DNA of 64,000 nucleotides, taken from Bog-375 sp049587755. Its GTDB lineage: Bacteria; Acidobacteriota; Terriglobia; Bryobacterales; Bryobacteraceae. This document shows, in pieces, positions 26,352 to 33,961 of this stretch (its first letter is position 1; every line of letters starts with the position of its first letter). The stretch is from NCBI GenBank assembly GCA_049587755.1, contig JBAVEN010000108.1, forward strand, positions 1 to 64,000, read 5' to 3'. Below the pieces are notes generated by a model, which was not told where the DNA came from, ran no database searches, and was given only the letters and a program-made list of their open reading frames with translations. The position numbers and the translations under genes were made by a program.

Positions 26352-26543
26352 CTACCCCTTGCGTTCCAGAGAATCTAGACGTTCCATCACGTCGTTTCCC
26401 AGCCTCATTATCATGATTGCGATGGCGGAGAGAAGCAGCAGGGACAATCCCTCCCCCACTCTGCCACGATGCAGGTCGATGCCTCCATAGGCCATGGCGA
26501 ACCCCACGAGGCCCCAGATGAGCACTCCGACTAAATGCGCCAT
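26352..26543 (-). CDS. two-helix membrane microprotein A
   Basis: A 63-residue protein starting MAHLVGVLIWGLVGFAMAYG. Two hydrophobic segments (about residues 3-20 and 33-46) are separated by a charged loop (DLHRGRVGEG), and the tail NDVMERLDSLERKG is amphipathic and charged. The start ATG 26543 has a good ribosome site, GGGGAGA, seven bases upstream. No family is recognised. The ribosome site and the clear membrane pattern make it a credible gene despite its size. It lies inside the putative cassette between two inverted motif copies. Confidence 0.55.
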   Translation of the reverse strand: MAHLVGVLIWGLVGFAMAYGGIDLHRGRVGEGLSLLLLSAIAIMIMRLGNDVMERLDSLERKG

Positions 26544-26736
26544 TTTTCGTCTCCCCAACGAAGGTACACCCCGGAACTCACGAGTTCAAAGGCCCCAATT
26601 TAACGAGGCTACAATACAGCGAGAATTGGCCTAGGCGGCGAAAAACCGTGACAGGCGTGTTTCCAATTTCCAGCGCGGCCCAAGTGCAAAGCATAGCGCG
26701 GTTGGGGAGAAGGGAAACGCGTAGCCTGGCACGCGA

Positions 26737-26755
26737 GATACGGGGACAGGCTACG
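26737..26755 (+). repeat. GGGGACAGGCTACG-type motif, copy 2
   Basis: GATACGGGGACAGGCTACG, inverted relative to copy 1 at 26299; it is followed by GAAAC as in the copy at 27302. Confidence 0.6.
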
Positions 26756-26814
26756 AAACTCCGGAATGGGACGGCTGCCGAATGCTGCATTTCATAGCCT
26801 CTCCCCGAAACTCT

Positions 26815-26841
26815 GTCACCGATTTTTTGTCACCGATTTTT
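26815..26841 (+). repeat. tandem 13-bp repeat
   Basis: GTCACCGATTTTT occurs at 26815-26827 and again at 26829-26841, separated by one base. Function unknown; it could be a binding site pair or slippage product. Confidence 0.6.
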
Positions 26842-26901
26842 CAAGATGGACAGGTTGCCTTCGTCCCGCCTGTTTCCGGTTTTCCAAAGAAAGGGAGCCG
26901 C

Positions 26902-27105
26902 TCACCGGCGGAGACGCCGCACTGTGATTGCGACGAGCGGCAGGATGACAAGCAACCCGTACAACATAACCAGCAGCATCTTTTGAATCGTGAAAATTCT
27001 ATCCTTGTAGGCGATTCCAAACGTAGTTCGAAGCTCCAAAATCCAAAAGAAACCTGCCAGCGCCACTACCCAAAAAAAGACAAGCAAAACTCGGGTCATA
27101 GCCAT
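26902..27105 (-). CDS. two-helix membrane microprotein B
   Basis: A 67-residue protein starting MAMTRVLLVFFWVVALAGFF. Two strongly hydrophobic helices (about residues 5-22 and 43-62) flank a polar loop (ELRTTFGIAYKDRIFTIQ), and the protein ends in a basic tail TVRRLRR, suggesting a cytoplasmic C-terminus. AAGGTGA upstream of the ATG is a plausible ribosome site. No family is recognised and it is unlike microprotein A in sequence, though it has the same layout. Both are in the same orientation, 358 bases apart. Confidence 0.55.
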   Translation of the reverse strand: MAMTRVLLVFFWVVALAGFFWILELRTTFGIAYKDRIFTIQKMLLVMLYGLLVILPLVAITVRRLRR

Positions 27106-27301
27106 TCTCGATCACCTTAGAGGGGCTGCGAGCCTGGTGCAGCGCCCGCCTGCGATTGATCGTAGGAGACGGGGAGCGTGTATGGGGGGCCGTCGTCGGA
27201 TGTTCCAGCGCAGGTATCTGTCGCTTGCTGCGAGCTCGGCCGCGGAACGCAGGCCGTAAGGAACGATGCCCATGTCGATCAATTGCAACCCCCCGGGGAG
27301 A

Positions 27302-27324
27302 GTTTCGGGGACATGCTACGAAAC
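27302..27324 (+). repeat. GGGGACAGGCTACG-type motif, copy 3
   Basis: GTTTCGGGGACATGCTACG followed by AAAC, itself palindromic at the ends (GTTTCG...CGAAAC). One base differs from copy 4 in the core. Confidence 0.6.
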
Positions 27325-27796
27325 CCCCAACGCTCCGGCGCGACGAAACGACGTAGTTCTTCGATCACCCGCGCGACGCGCACACCTACCGCCGCATCAT
27401 CGAGCGCGACCTACGAAACCTCGAGATTGCTCTTTCCAAGTTCGCGCTTCTGCATTCTTGTCTCCTTCCTATCCGCACTGCCTGAAACGGCGGCTTTCTA
27501 TCACCTACCCTCAACCCGCAACCTCGGGCGTCGCCATGCGGGCAACCTGGCCGCGTTCTCTTCCTCAGGCCATTCCGCACAGAACCAGCAGGACCAGTCA
27601 GAACCAGCGACAGAGAACCAGTAACCAATTTGCACAGTTTCCGACGGCGCCATTATGCAATCACGGGCCTTCCCCTTTTTCTTAACTCATGCCGGACCAG
27701 CAGCTTACTTGTCCGTCGCGCCCCCTCCCGGAGCCATCGTAAACAGCACACGCGGGATAATCGTATTGGGAGCGACTCCTCGTTTCGCCGGAAAGC

Positions 27797-27895
27797 ACCA
27801 AAACGGGGCGAATTCGCCCCGCCAAAAGAGACTCAAGTGCCTGATTCCATTGCAAAGCGCCCTCAAAAAACGGGGTGAATTCGCCCCGTTTTGGT
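27797..27895. repeat. inverted repeat with GAATTC cores
   Basis: ACCAAAACGGGGCGAATTC at 27797 continues to CGCCCCG and is inverted at 27866-27895 (AAAAACGGGGTGAATTC then GCCCCGTTTTGGT). Each arm is itself nearly palindromic around GAATTC, so the ~99 bases can form a hairpin with hairpins inside it. It leads directly into motif copy 4. Confidence 0.65.
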
Positions 27896-27912
27896 TTCGG
27901 GGACAGGCTACG
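27894..27912 (+). repeat. GGGGACAGGCTACG-type motif, copy 4
   Basis: GTTTCGGGGACAGGCTACG, close to the right edge of the cassette, 35 bases before the second guaB-end copy. Confidence 0.6.
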
Positions 27913-27946
27913 TGTTCCCATTCTTCTGAGACGACGGGCCACCTCC

Positions 27947-28009
27947 GACGTCATCGTCACCAAGGAAGCGCCCAACTACCGCGTCGAGTAATCCTTGAAA
28001 TCGGCCAGC
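27947..28009 (+). repeat. direct repeat, copy 2 (guaB 3' end)
   Basis: Second copy of the guaB 3' end, still readable as DVIVTKEAPNYRVE and stop. On the other strand the same bases encode the last codons and the stop of the DUF2252 gene (DFKDYSTR). In copy 1 the equivalent DUF2252 frame is broken by an extra base. This fits an ancestral arrangement where guaB and the DUF2252 gene converged and overlapped before the insertion. Confidence 0.8.
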
Positions 28010-29037
28010 ACCGATTTTTCCATTCGCCGCGCCGCCTGAAACAGCCATCCCCGCGGCCGTTTCTTGAGATCCGCCAGAATTACCCGTGGCTTGAGCGTGC
28101 CCAGGTGGATGTTGGCGGTTTCCCAGCCCATGGCGTGCAGCAGGCGCAGCGTGTCGTGCTCGGCGGGAAGCGAGGCAAGCTCGATGCGCGAGCAGTCCGG
28201 CGCCAGGCGGCGCACGATCCACCGTTTTTGCAAACGCACGAACGGATCGGGGCAGCGCACCGAGCGGTCCAGGATTTCCTGGTAGTGGATGGGCGCGGTA
28301 CCCTCGCCCGCTGCCGCCCACACGCATGCTGAAGGCGCCAGCGCCTTGGCCTCGCGCGCCACCGAGCCGCCGCGCCATTGGGCGATCGCCGTGTAACGCT
28401 CGCGGCCCAGGCTGCCCAGGCCGGCCACGCGATGCGAGATGCGCCATTGGAGGCGCCGCTCCGGCATCATGCGGTCAATCGCCTTAACGGCGCCGGCGGG
28501 CGGCTTCTTTTTCAACTCCGCCAGGCCGAGCAGCTTGTTCCAGTACGCCTCCACGTCGTGCAGGCGGTGAATCGCCATAGTGCGCAGCGCGGGGTGATGC
28601 TCGGCCAGCGCAAACGGCCGCCCGCCCGCGGCCACGGCTTCCGCATACCCCTTGACGATGGCGCCGATGCCCACCTTGGGATCGCAGTCCATTTTTGCCA
28701 GCAGGGCGCTGGTGGCCAGGCGCACCAGGTCGTGCGTGTAGGGTAGCGTCCAGGCTTCGTCGAAATCGTTGATGCCCCAGATGAGACGGCCTTCCACGTC
28801 GCGCCAGGTTCCGAAATTCTCCACGTGCAGATCGCCCGCCGCCAGCGCTTTGGGCGCCCGCGCCAGGTCGCCGCAAACCTCGGGGAAAGTCTGCGCCCAG
28901 CGGTAGTAGGTGGCGCGCAGAAACGGAAACGGCTGCGAGCGCATGGCGCGGTGCTTGAGCGCGAGGTCCTCGGGAATGATGCGGAGGTGCCGGCCCAGCC
29001 ATGTTTCGTAACGGATGGTGGCCTTGCGGATGTTCAT
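27976..29037 (-). CDS. DUF2252 family protein
   Basis: A 353-residue cytoplasmic protein of the DUF2252 family, which has a kinase-like fold (aminoglycoside phosphotransferase-type motifs) but no settled function. Typical motifs are AGDLHVENFGTW (near residue 68) and WGINDFDEAWTLPYTHDLVRLA (near 88-110). ATG 29037 is chosen because it carries an AAGGAA ribosome site, while the longer frame would begin at a TTG. Its last codons and stop lie in the duplicated guaB-end sequence. It is divergent from the UPF0182 gene across 62 bases. Confidence 0.8.
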   Translation of the reverse strand: MNIRKATIRYETWLGRHLRIIPEDLALKHRAMRSQPFPFLRATYYRWAQTFPEVCGDLARAPKALAAGDLHVENFGTWRDVEGRLIWGINDFDEAWTLPYTHDLVRLATSALLAKMDCDPKVGIGAIVKGYAEAVAAGGRPFALAEHHPALRTMAIHRLHDVEAYWNKLLGLAELKKKPPAGAVKAIDRMMPERRLQWRISHRVAGLGSLGRERYTAIAQWRGGSVAREAKALAPSACVWAAAGEGTAPIHYQEILDRSVRCPDPFVRLQKRWIVRRLAPDCSRIELASLPAEHDTLRLLHAMGWETANIHLGTLKPRVILADLKKRPRGWLFQAARRMEKSVLADFKDYSTR

Positions 29038-29099
29038 GATGGTTCCTTCTAAAATATCACTTCGCCGCCGGTGCGCGCTGCCGGTGCTACGCTTGAGCA

Positions 29100-31838
29100 A
29101 TGCCCCGTCAAATCGGACCCGGGCGCCGGCTTGTTTCGCCCGCCGCCCTGATCGCCGCCGGTGTCGTCCTGCTGGCGCTCTTGTTGGGAGCGCGCACCAT
29201 CGCGTCCTATGCCATAGAGGTCGCCTGGTGGAAGGAGCTCGGCCAATTCCGCACCTGGCTGAGCATGCTCAGCTACAGCGTCGCGCCGGTGGCAGCAGCC
29301 ACCGCGGTGGCCTTCTTCGCTCTCTGGATCGCTCACGCCCGCGCCTTGAAATTCGCCGGCACCCGCCTCGGCGAACACCGCCTCTACGCCCGCCTGGCCA
29401 CGCTTGGCGCGCTGGCGCTGGGCTATTTGATCGCCGCTTCGTCCATCGATACCTGGACCGTTATCCGCTTCGCCGGCTCGCGCGGCCTGGCAGCAGCGCC
29501 TACTGCCTGGCACGATGCCGTTTTCGGACGGCCGCTCTCCTTTTATCTGTTCGACCTGCCGTTCTACGATTTGTTGCGCGGTTACGTGCTGGCGCTGGTG
29601 ATCCTTTCCATTCTGGTTTACTGGATCGCCGCGCGCGGCTGGCAGTTGCGCCACCGCTTCCCGGATCTGGTCAACGCCCGTGAGATGGATGCCGGCTTCT
29701 TCAAGCTGGAAGGCGGGCTGGAGTCGCGGTTCCTGCGCGGCGCCGGCGTGGCCCTGTTGCTGGCCCTGGTGGTGAAGTTTTACCTCGGCCGTTACGAAAT
29801 GGTGTACAACCAGCACGGCTCGTTCATGGTGGGCATCGATTGGGTGGATCTGAATGTCGGCCTTCCCATGCAGTGGCTGCTGATTGTGGCCGCTCTCGCC
29901 GCGGCGGTGCTGGTGTGGATGGGGCGGTGGGTCAAGGCGGCATTCATGGCCATCGCGCTGGTCCTGGCTTTCGCCGTGCCGCGCATTGTGAGCGCCGTCT
30001 ACGTGGCGCCCAACGAAATCTCGCTCGAGCGGCCCTATATCCAGACGCACATTCAGGCCACCCGGAGCGCTTACGGCCTGATCCTGCATCGAAACCTGGA
30101 GGAAAAGGAGTTTCAGGCGCAGCCGGACGCGCCCATCGACATCGCGCACAACCAAGCCACGCTCGATAACGTGCGCCTGTGGGATGCGCACGCGTTTCAC
30201 GACACCGTCACCCAGATCCAGGCGCTGCGCCCCTATTACGTGTTCGAGAACCAGCCTGACGTGGACCGCTACATCATCGACGGCCGCTACCGCCAGGTGC
30301 TGCTGTCGCCGCGCGAGCTCGATGTCAACCAGTTGCCCAACGTGCACGCAAGCTGGATCAACCCGGAGATCATTTACACCCACGGCTACGGCCTGGTGAT
30401 GGCCCCGGTCAGCCAGGTTACGCCCAACGGCATGCCGGTGCTGCTGATTCAGGATGCACCGCCGCGCAGCGCCACTCCCAGTCTGAAGCTGACGCGCCCG
30501 GAACTCTACTACGGCGAGCTCACCCAGGACCCGGTGTTCGTCAACTCCGCGCAGGAGGAGTTCAATTACCCTTCCGGCGCCGACAACGTGCGCAACCACT
30601 ATGAAGGCAAGGGCGGCTTTCCCATTTCCTCGTTCTGGATGCGCCTCGCCGCCGCGCTCTACGAAGGCGAGCCCAACATTCTGCTGACCGACTATCTCAC
30701 CGCCAACAGCCGTATGATGATCCGGCGCAAAGTGCGCGAGCGGCTCCACGAGCTGGCCGGTTTCCTCGAATGGGACTCCGATCCTTACCTCGTGATCACC
30801 GATGCTGGACGCCTGGTGTGGATGGTGGACGGCTACACCACCTCCGACGCGCACCCGTATTCGCGCGCCGTGGAAGTCCCGGATATCGGCGAAGTCAACT
30901 ACATCCGCAACGCCGTCAAAGCCACCGTGGATGCTTACGACGGCGAAACGCACCTGTACATCTTCGCTCCCAACGACCCCATCATCGGTTCCTACCAACA
31001 CCTTTTCCCCGACCTGTTCCTGCCCGCCTCCGCCATGCCGGCCGATTTGCGCGCCCACGCTCGCTATCCCGAGACGCTCTTTCGCGTGCAGGCGGAGATT
31101 TATCGCACCTACCACATGCTCGATCCGCAGTCGTTTTATAACAAGGAGGATCTGTGGGACCTGGCGCGGCGCGTCACCGGCCAGGCCGAAGGCGCGGAAA
31201 CAGTCTCTCCCACTTACGTGGTGGCCTCGCTGCCAGGCGAGACCAAGGCGGAGTTCCTGCTGCTGACTCCGTTCACGCCACGCAACAAGGACAACATGAT
31301 CGGCCTGATGGTGGCGCGTTGCGACGGGCCCAACCTGGGCGACATGGTGGTGCTGCTCCTTTCCAAGCAGAAGCTGATTTACGGCCCCATGCAGATCGCG
31401 TCCCGCATCAACTCGGATGGGACCATCTCCAAGGACCTGACGCTGTGGAATCAGCAGGGCTCGCAGGTGATCCGCAGCCAGACGCTGGTGCTCCCGGTGG
31501 GCGATACCTTTCTCTATGTGGACCCGATTTACATTCAGGCCACCGAAGCTCGTATGCCGCAGTTGAAGAAGATCGTGCTCGCCGTTGGCGACCGCTTGAT
31601 ATACGCGGATACCTACGATCAGGCGCTGGCGCAGCTTTCGCCGGGCGCGCAACAACTCGTTGCCCAGGCTACGGCGCAGCCGGCCGCAGCGCAATCCGCA
31701 ACGCCGGCGGCAGCGCCCGATCCGCGCCTGGCGCGTATCCGCGAACACCTCCGGCTTTACCGGGAACTCGCCGGCGCCGGCAAGTGGGCCGAAGCCGGAA
31801 AGGAGCTGGAGGCCATCGAAGCCGAAGTAGGTAAATAG
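29100..31838 (+). CDS. UPF0182 family membrane protein
   Basis: A 912-residue protein of the UPF0182 family, of unknown function. The first ~310 residues hold about seven membrane helices (for example ALIAAGVVLLALLLGARTI and VALLLALVVKFYLGRYEMVY). The rest is a large soluble domain, probably extracytoplasmic, with family landmarks such as NVRLWD, QPDVDRYIIDGRYRQV, YVFENQPD and LTPFTPRNKDNMIGLM. The last ~80 residues are Ala-rich then charged and helical. Length is normal for the family. A palindromic repeat follows the stop. Confidence 0.88.
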   Translation: MPRQIGPGRRLVSPAALIAAGVVLLALLLGARTIASYAIEVAWWKELGQFRTWLSMLSYSVAPVAAATAVAFFALWIAHARALKFAGTRLGEHRLYARLATLGALALGYLIAASSIDTWTVIRFAGSRGLAAAPTAWHDAVFGRPLSFYLFDLPFYDLLRGYVLALVILSILVYWIAARGWQLRHRFPDLVNAREMDAGFFKLEGGLESRFLRGAGVALLLALVVKFYLGRYEMVYNQHGSFMVGIDWVDLNVGLPMQWLLIVAALAAAVLVWMGRWVKAAFMAIALVLAFAVPRIVSAVYVAPNEISLERPYIQTHIQATRSAYGLILHRNLEEKEFQAQPDAPIDIAHNQATLDNVRLWDAHAFHDTVTQIQALRPYYVFENQPDVDRYIIDGRYRQVLLSPRELDVNQLPNVHASWINPEIIYTHGYGLVMAPVSQVTPNGMPVLLIQDAPPRSATPSLKLTRPELYYGELTQDPVFVNSAQEEFNYPSGADNVRNHYEGKGGFPISSFWMRLAAALYEGEPNILLTDYLTANSRMMIRRKVRERLHELAGFLEWDSDPYLVITDAGRLVWMVDGYTTSDAHPYSRAVEVPDIGEVNYIRNAVKATVDAYDGETHLYIFAPNDPIIGSYQHLFPDLFLPASAMPADLRAHARYPETLFRVQAEIYRTYHMLDPQSFYNKEDLWDLARRVTGQAEGAETVSPTYVVASLPGETKAEFLLLTPFTPRNKDNMIGLMVARCDGPNLGDMVVLLLSKQKLIYGPMQIASRINSDGTISKDLTLWNQQGSQVIRSQTLVLPVGDTFLYVDPIYIQATEARMPQLKKIVLAVGDRLIYADTYDQALAQLSPGAQQLVAQATAQPAAAQSATPAAAPDPRLARIREHLRLYRELAGAGKWAEAGKELEAIEAEVGK

Positions 31839-31847
31839 GAAAAAAAT

Positions 31848-31948
31848 CGGCGGCAAAAGACCGCCGGCGCTGCGGAAAAAACAGCGGCGCTACAGCTACG
31901 GCTCTGCGTTTCCTTGTAACGCCAGCGGTCTTTGCCGCCGGTTCCTTA
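31848..31948. repeat. CCGGCGGC-type palindromic element, copy 1
   Basis: CGGCGGCAAAAGACCGCCGG on the left pairs with CAGCGGTCTTTGCCGCCGG on the right, around a loop of about 50 bases with GCGGCGCTAC. It lies between the convergent UPF0182 and STAS genes. The same element, shorter, recurs at 33962. It probably ends transcription as a hairpin. Confidence 0.75.
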
Positions 31949-31956
31949 ACTCTCGC

Positions 31957-32307
31957 CTACGCGCCGGCCGTCAGTTGCGCCTCGGCTTGCGCTACGGTGT
32001 CATAACGCACCAGAAAACCATCCACACCCGCCACCTGGAGCAGCGTCTGGATGCGTGCGGAAGCGCCCGTCAATGCGTACCGGTGGCCTTCCCGCTGGCA
32101 GGAAACATGAAAGCCCAGCAGCGCACCGAGCGCCGCCGAATCCATGTATGGCACCCCGCTCAGATCGATGATGGTGACGGCGGCCGCTCCTTCACGTACA
32201 ATGTTCTGGAAATCGAACATGGTGGTGAGGGTGAAGGGCCCAGTCAGGCGGAGTATCCTCACATTCGGCGTCGCACCGGCAGCAGCTTCGATCCGCATTT
32301 GTTCCAT
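31957..32307 (-). CDS. STAS-domain protein (anti-sigma-factor antagonist type)
   Basis: A 116-residue STAS-domain protein like SpoIIAA/RsbV. The conserved loop IIDLSGVPYMDSAALGALLG contains the likely phosphorylatable serine S57. Such proteins bind and release anti-sigma kinases, or act in other partner-switching pathways. No anti-sigma kinase or sigma gene is adjacent. Start 32307 (or ATG 32298) is chosen because the STAS fold starts soon after; the longer frame is antisense to the next gene. It diverges from the HExxH protein gene. Confidence 0.75.
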   Translation of the reverse strand: MEQMRIEAAAGATPNVRILRLTGPFTLTTMFDFQNIVREGAAAVTIIDLSGVPYMDSAALGALLGFHVSCQREGHRYALTGASARIQTLLQVAGVDGFLVRYDTVAQAEAQLTAGA

Positions 32308-32362
32308 GGTCGGCAGTGTACTATGGCGGCCGGCATGCTTCAATCGAAATAGTGTTAGAAGC

Positions 32363-32926
32363 ATGAAACATTCGACACCGACAGCGGCGCGCGTGATGGC
32401 GCCGCCGGGCGATCCCTGGCTGGCTCGCCGCGTGGCGGCCCTGCTCGGCCGCTTGCCTGCCGCGTCGGGTGCTCCGATTTGGATTGAGCGCGTGGCGGGA
32501 CTGCACGACCCGCGCGGCGCGGTGCATGCCGGATCGTTTCTGCGGCAGCGGCGCATGGTGATCGCCTGCACGCGCGCCGAGTTTCCGCGCGTCTTCGTGC
32601 ACGAGTGGTTTCACTTCGTCTGGCTGCGCGCCGGCAACCGGCTGCGCCACGATTTCGAGGACCTGCTGGCCGCGGAGCGCCGCGCCGGCGCGCGCGGCGA
32701 GCTGGGCTGGTCGGCCGAGTGGCGCAAGCGCGCGCTCACCGCGCAAGAGGCGCGCAACCGCTCCCGGCGCTGGCGCGAATACTGTTGCGAGAGTTTCTGC
32801 GATACCGCCGCCTGGCTCTATGCGGGCGCCACCCGCCACGCCGAGTTCACCCTCGCCCCCCGTTTTCGCCGCCGCCGCCAAGCCTGGTTCGCGCGCAGCA
32901 TTGCCGGCAAACAATTGTCGATATAA
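32363..32926 (+). CDS. orphan protein with an HExxH motif
   Basis: A 187-residue protein of unrecognised family. It has HEWFH at residues 80-84, matching the HExxH zinc-binding motif of zincin metallopeptidases, and E143 in CCESFCDTAAWL as a possible third ligand. There is no signal peptide or membrane helix. Arginine is very frequent, and the C-terminus is basic (FRRRRQAWFARS). A cytoplasmic metallopeptidase-like role is possible but unproven. The gene ends 19 bases before the thioredoxin-like gene, so the two may be cotranscribed. Confidence 0.6.
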   Translation: MKHSTPTAARVMAPPGDPWLARRVAALLGRLPAASGAPIWIERVAGLHDPRGAVHAGSFLRQRRMVIACTRAEFPRVFVHEWFHFVWLRAGNRLRHDFEDLLAAERRAGARGELGWSAEWRKRALTAQEARNRSRRWREYCCESFCDTAAWLYAGATRHAEFTLAPRFRRRRQAWFARSIAGKQLSI

Positions 32927-32945
32927 TTGAGGGAGGAAGCCACGC

Positions 32946-33536
32946 GTGTCCGCCCTCCGTTTTTCCGCCATCTTGTGCACGGCCCTGGCAGTGGGACTGC
33001 TCGCCCCAGGCTGCGGCGATCCCGCCGCCATCAAGGCCGCCACCCTCAAGCCCGAGAAGGAACGCAAGACAGCGCCCGATTTCGCCCTCAAGGACGCGAA
33101 CGGCAAGGTGGTCCATCTTTCCGATTACCGCGGAAAAGTGGTGCTGCTCGATTTCTGGGCCACCTGGTGCGGGCCCTGCCGTGTCGAGATTCCCTGGTTC
33201 ATGGATCTCCAGCGGAGGGACAAAGACCGTGGATTTGAGGTGCTGGGCGTGGCCATGGACGACGATGGCTGGGAGGCCGTAAAACCCTTTTTGACCGAGC
33301 TGGGCGTCAATTACCGCGTGATGATCGGCGACGACCTCACCGCCCAGATGTACGGTGGCGTGGACGCGCTGCCCACCACGTTCCTGATCGATAAAACCGG
33401 CAAGATCGCCGCCGTCCACGTCGGACTCACCAGCAGGAAGGATTTCGAAGATGGTGTCGAACAACTTTTACAGGCTCCCGCGACGGTGGCTTCCGCTGGC
33501 GATGGCCGGCCTGTGGGCTCTCTCGGCGCAAAGTAG
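32946..33536 (+). CDS. TlpA-like thiol-disulfide lipoprotein
   Basis: A 196-residue extracytoplasmic redoxin. The N-terminus looks like a lipoprotein signal (VGLLAPGCGDP, Cys23), so it is probably membrane-anchored. The thioredoxin fold has WCGPC (C75, C78) after LLDFWAT, and TFLIDKTGKIAAVHVGL near the end with the cis-Pro region ALPTTF. It likely reduces periplasmic disulfides, for example in cytochrome c maturation. It starts with GTG. Its last 86 bases overlap the start of the DsbD-alpha-like gene in another frame. Confidence 0.85.
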   Translation: MSALRFSAILCTALAVGLLAPGCGDPAAIKAATLKPEKERKTAPDFALKDANGKVVHLSDYRGKVVLLDFWATWCGPCRVEIPWFMDLQRRDKDRGFEVLGVAMDDDGWEAVKPFLTELGVNYRVMIGDDLTAQMYGGVDALPTTFLIDKTGKIAAVHVGLTSRKDFEDGVEQLLQAPATVASAGDGRPVGSLGAK

Positions 33537-33939
33537 CGGACATCTGACAGTGGGCGAGCCGGCCAGAGTGGGCGGCCCGCGCGGTGCCGCGATCGAGGCC
33601 AAGATCCCCGTCACCGTGGACCCGGGCTTTCACGTGAACAGCAATCATCCCACGGAAGACTATCTGATTCCTCTGAAGCTCACTTGGACTTCGCTGGGAG
33701 CGCTCGAAGGCGGCCAGGTCACCTACCCGGCGCCCACCATGGAGAAATACGAATTCTCCGATAAGCCGCTCTCTGTTTTTTCCGGCGCGTTCTCTTTGAC
33801 GGCGAATTTCAAGATACGGACCAATGCGCCGCCCGGTCCGGGCATGGCTACCGGCAAGCTGCGCTATCAGGCGTGCAATTCGAACACGTGTTTCCCGCCG
33901 AAATCGGCGGACGTGAGCGTAACGTACCAGGTGAGATAG
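33451..33939 (+). CDS. DsbD N-terminal-domain-like protein
   Basis: A 162-residue secreted protein that resembles the free-standing alpha domain of DsbD (disulfide interchange). A signal peptide runs to about residue 28 (PLAMAGLWALSAQSSG). The domain then has VDPGFHVNSNHP and the paired cysteines C142/C147 in YQACNSNTCFPP, equivalent to the CNDTTC pair of DsbD. It probably shuttles electrons to a thioredoxin-like partner, plausibly the TlpA protein encoded just upstream. The start overlaps that gene by 86 bases; a later start would cut the signal peptide. Confidence 0.75.
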   Translation: MVSNNFYRLPRRWLPLAMAGLWALSAQSSGHLTVGEPARVGGPRGAAIEAKIPVTVDPGFHVNSNHPTEDYLIPLKLTWTSLGALEGGQVTYPAPTMEKYEFSDKPLSVFSGAFSLTANFKIRTNAPPGPGMATGKLRYQACNSNTCFPPKSADVSVTYQVR

Positions 33940-33961
33940 AGGGCCGGCGCTAGGGAAAAAC

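Larger units (their letters stand above)
26181..27946. mobile_element. putative 1.8-kb cassette inserted at the guaB 3' end
   Basis: This segment lies between two copies of the guaB 3' end and separates guaB from the convergent DUF2252 gene. It contains two small membrane-protein genes on the minus strand, four copies of a GGGGACAGGCTACG-type motif, a tandem repeat at 26815 and an EcoRI-core inverted repeat near 27797-27895. No integrase or transposase is visible, so it is either a relic or a passive cassette moved by proteins from elsewhere. From 27120 to 27790 I see no intact gene, only a coding-like fragment near 27357-27443. Confidence 0.5.

Noticed and set aside
27178..27624. 148-residue open frame within the putative cassette
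   Set aside because: Ser/Thr/Arg-rich with no start context or motif, and overlapping alternative frames; it looks like chance.
27682..27975. 97-residue minus-strand frame at the cassette's right edge
   Set aside because: It mostly translates the inverted repeat and motif copy 4, so it is unlikely to be a protein.
29049..31856. 935-residue open frame opposite UPF0182
   Set aside because: Antisense shadow of a certain gene; no recognisable domain and a His/Gln-rich composition.
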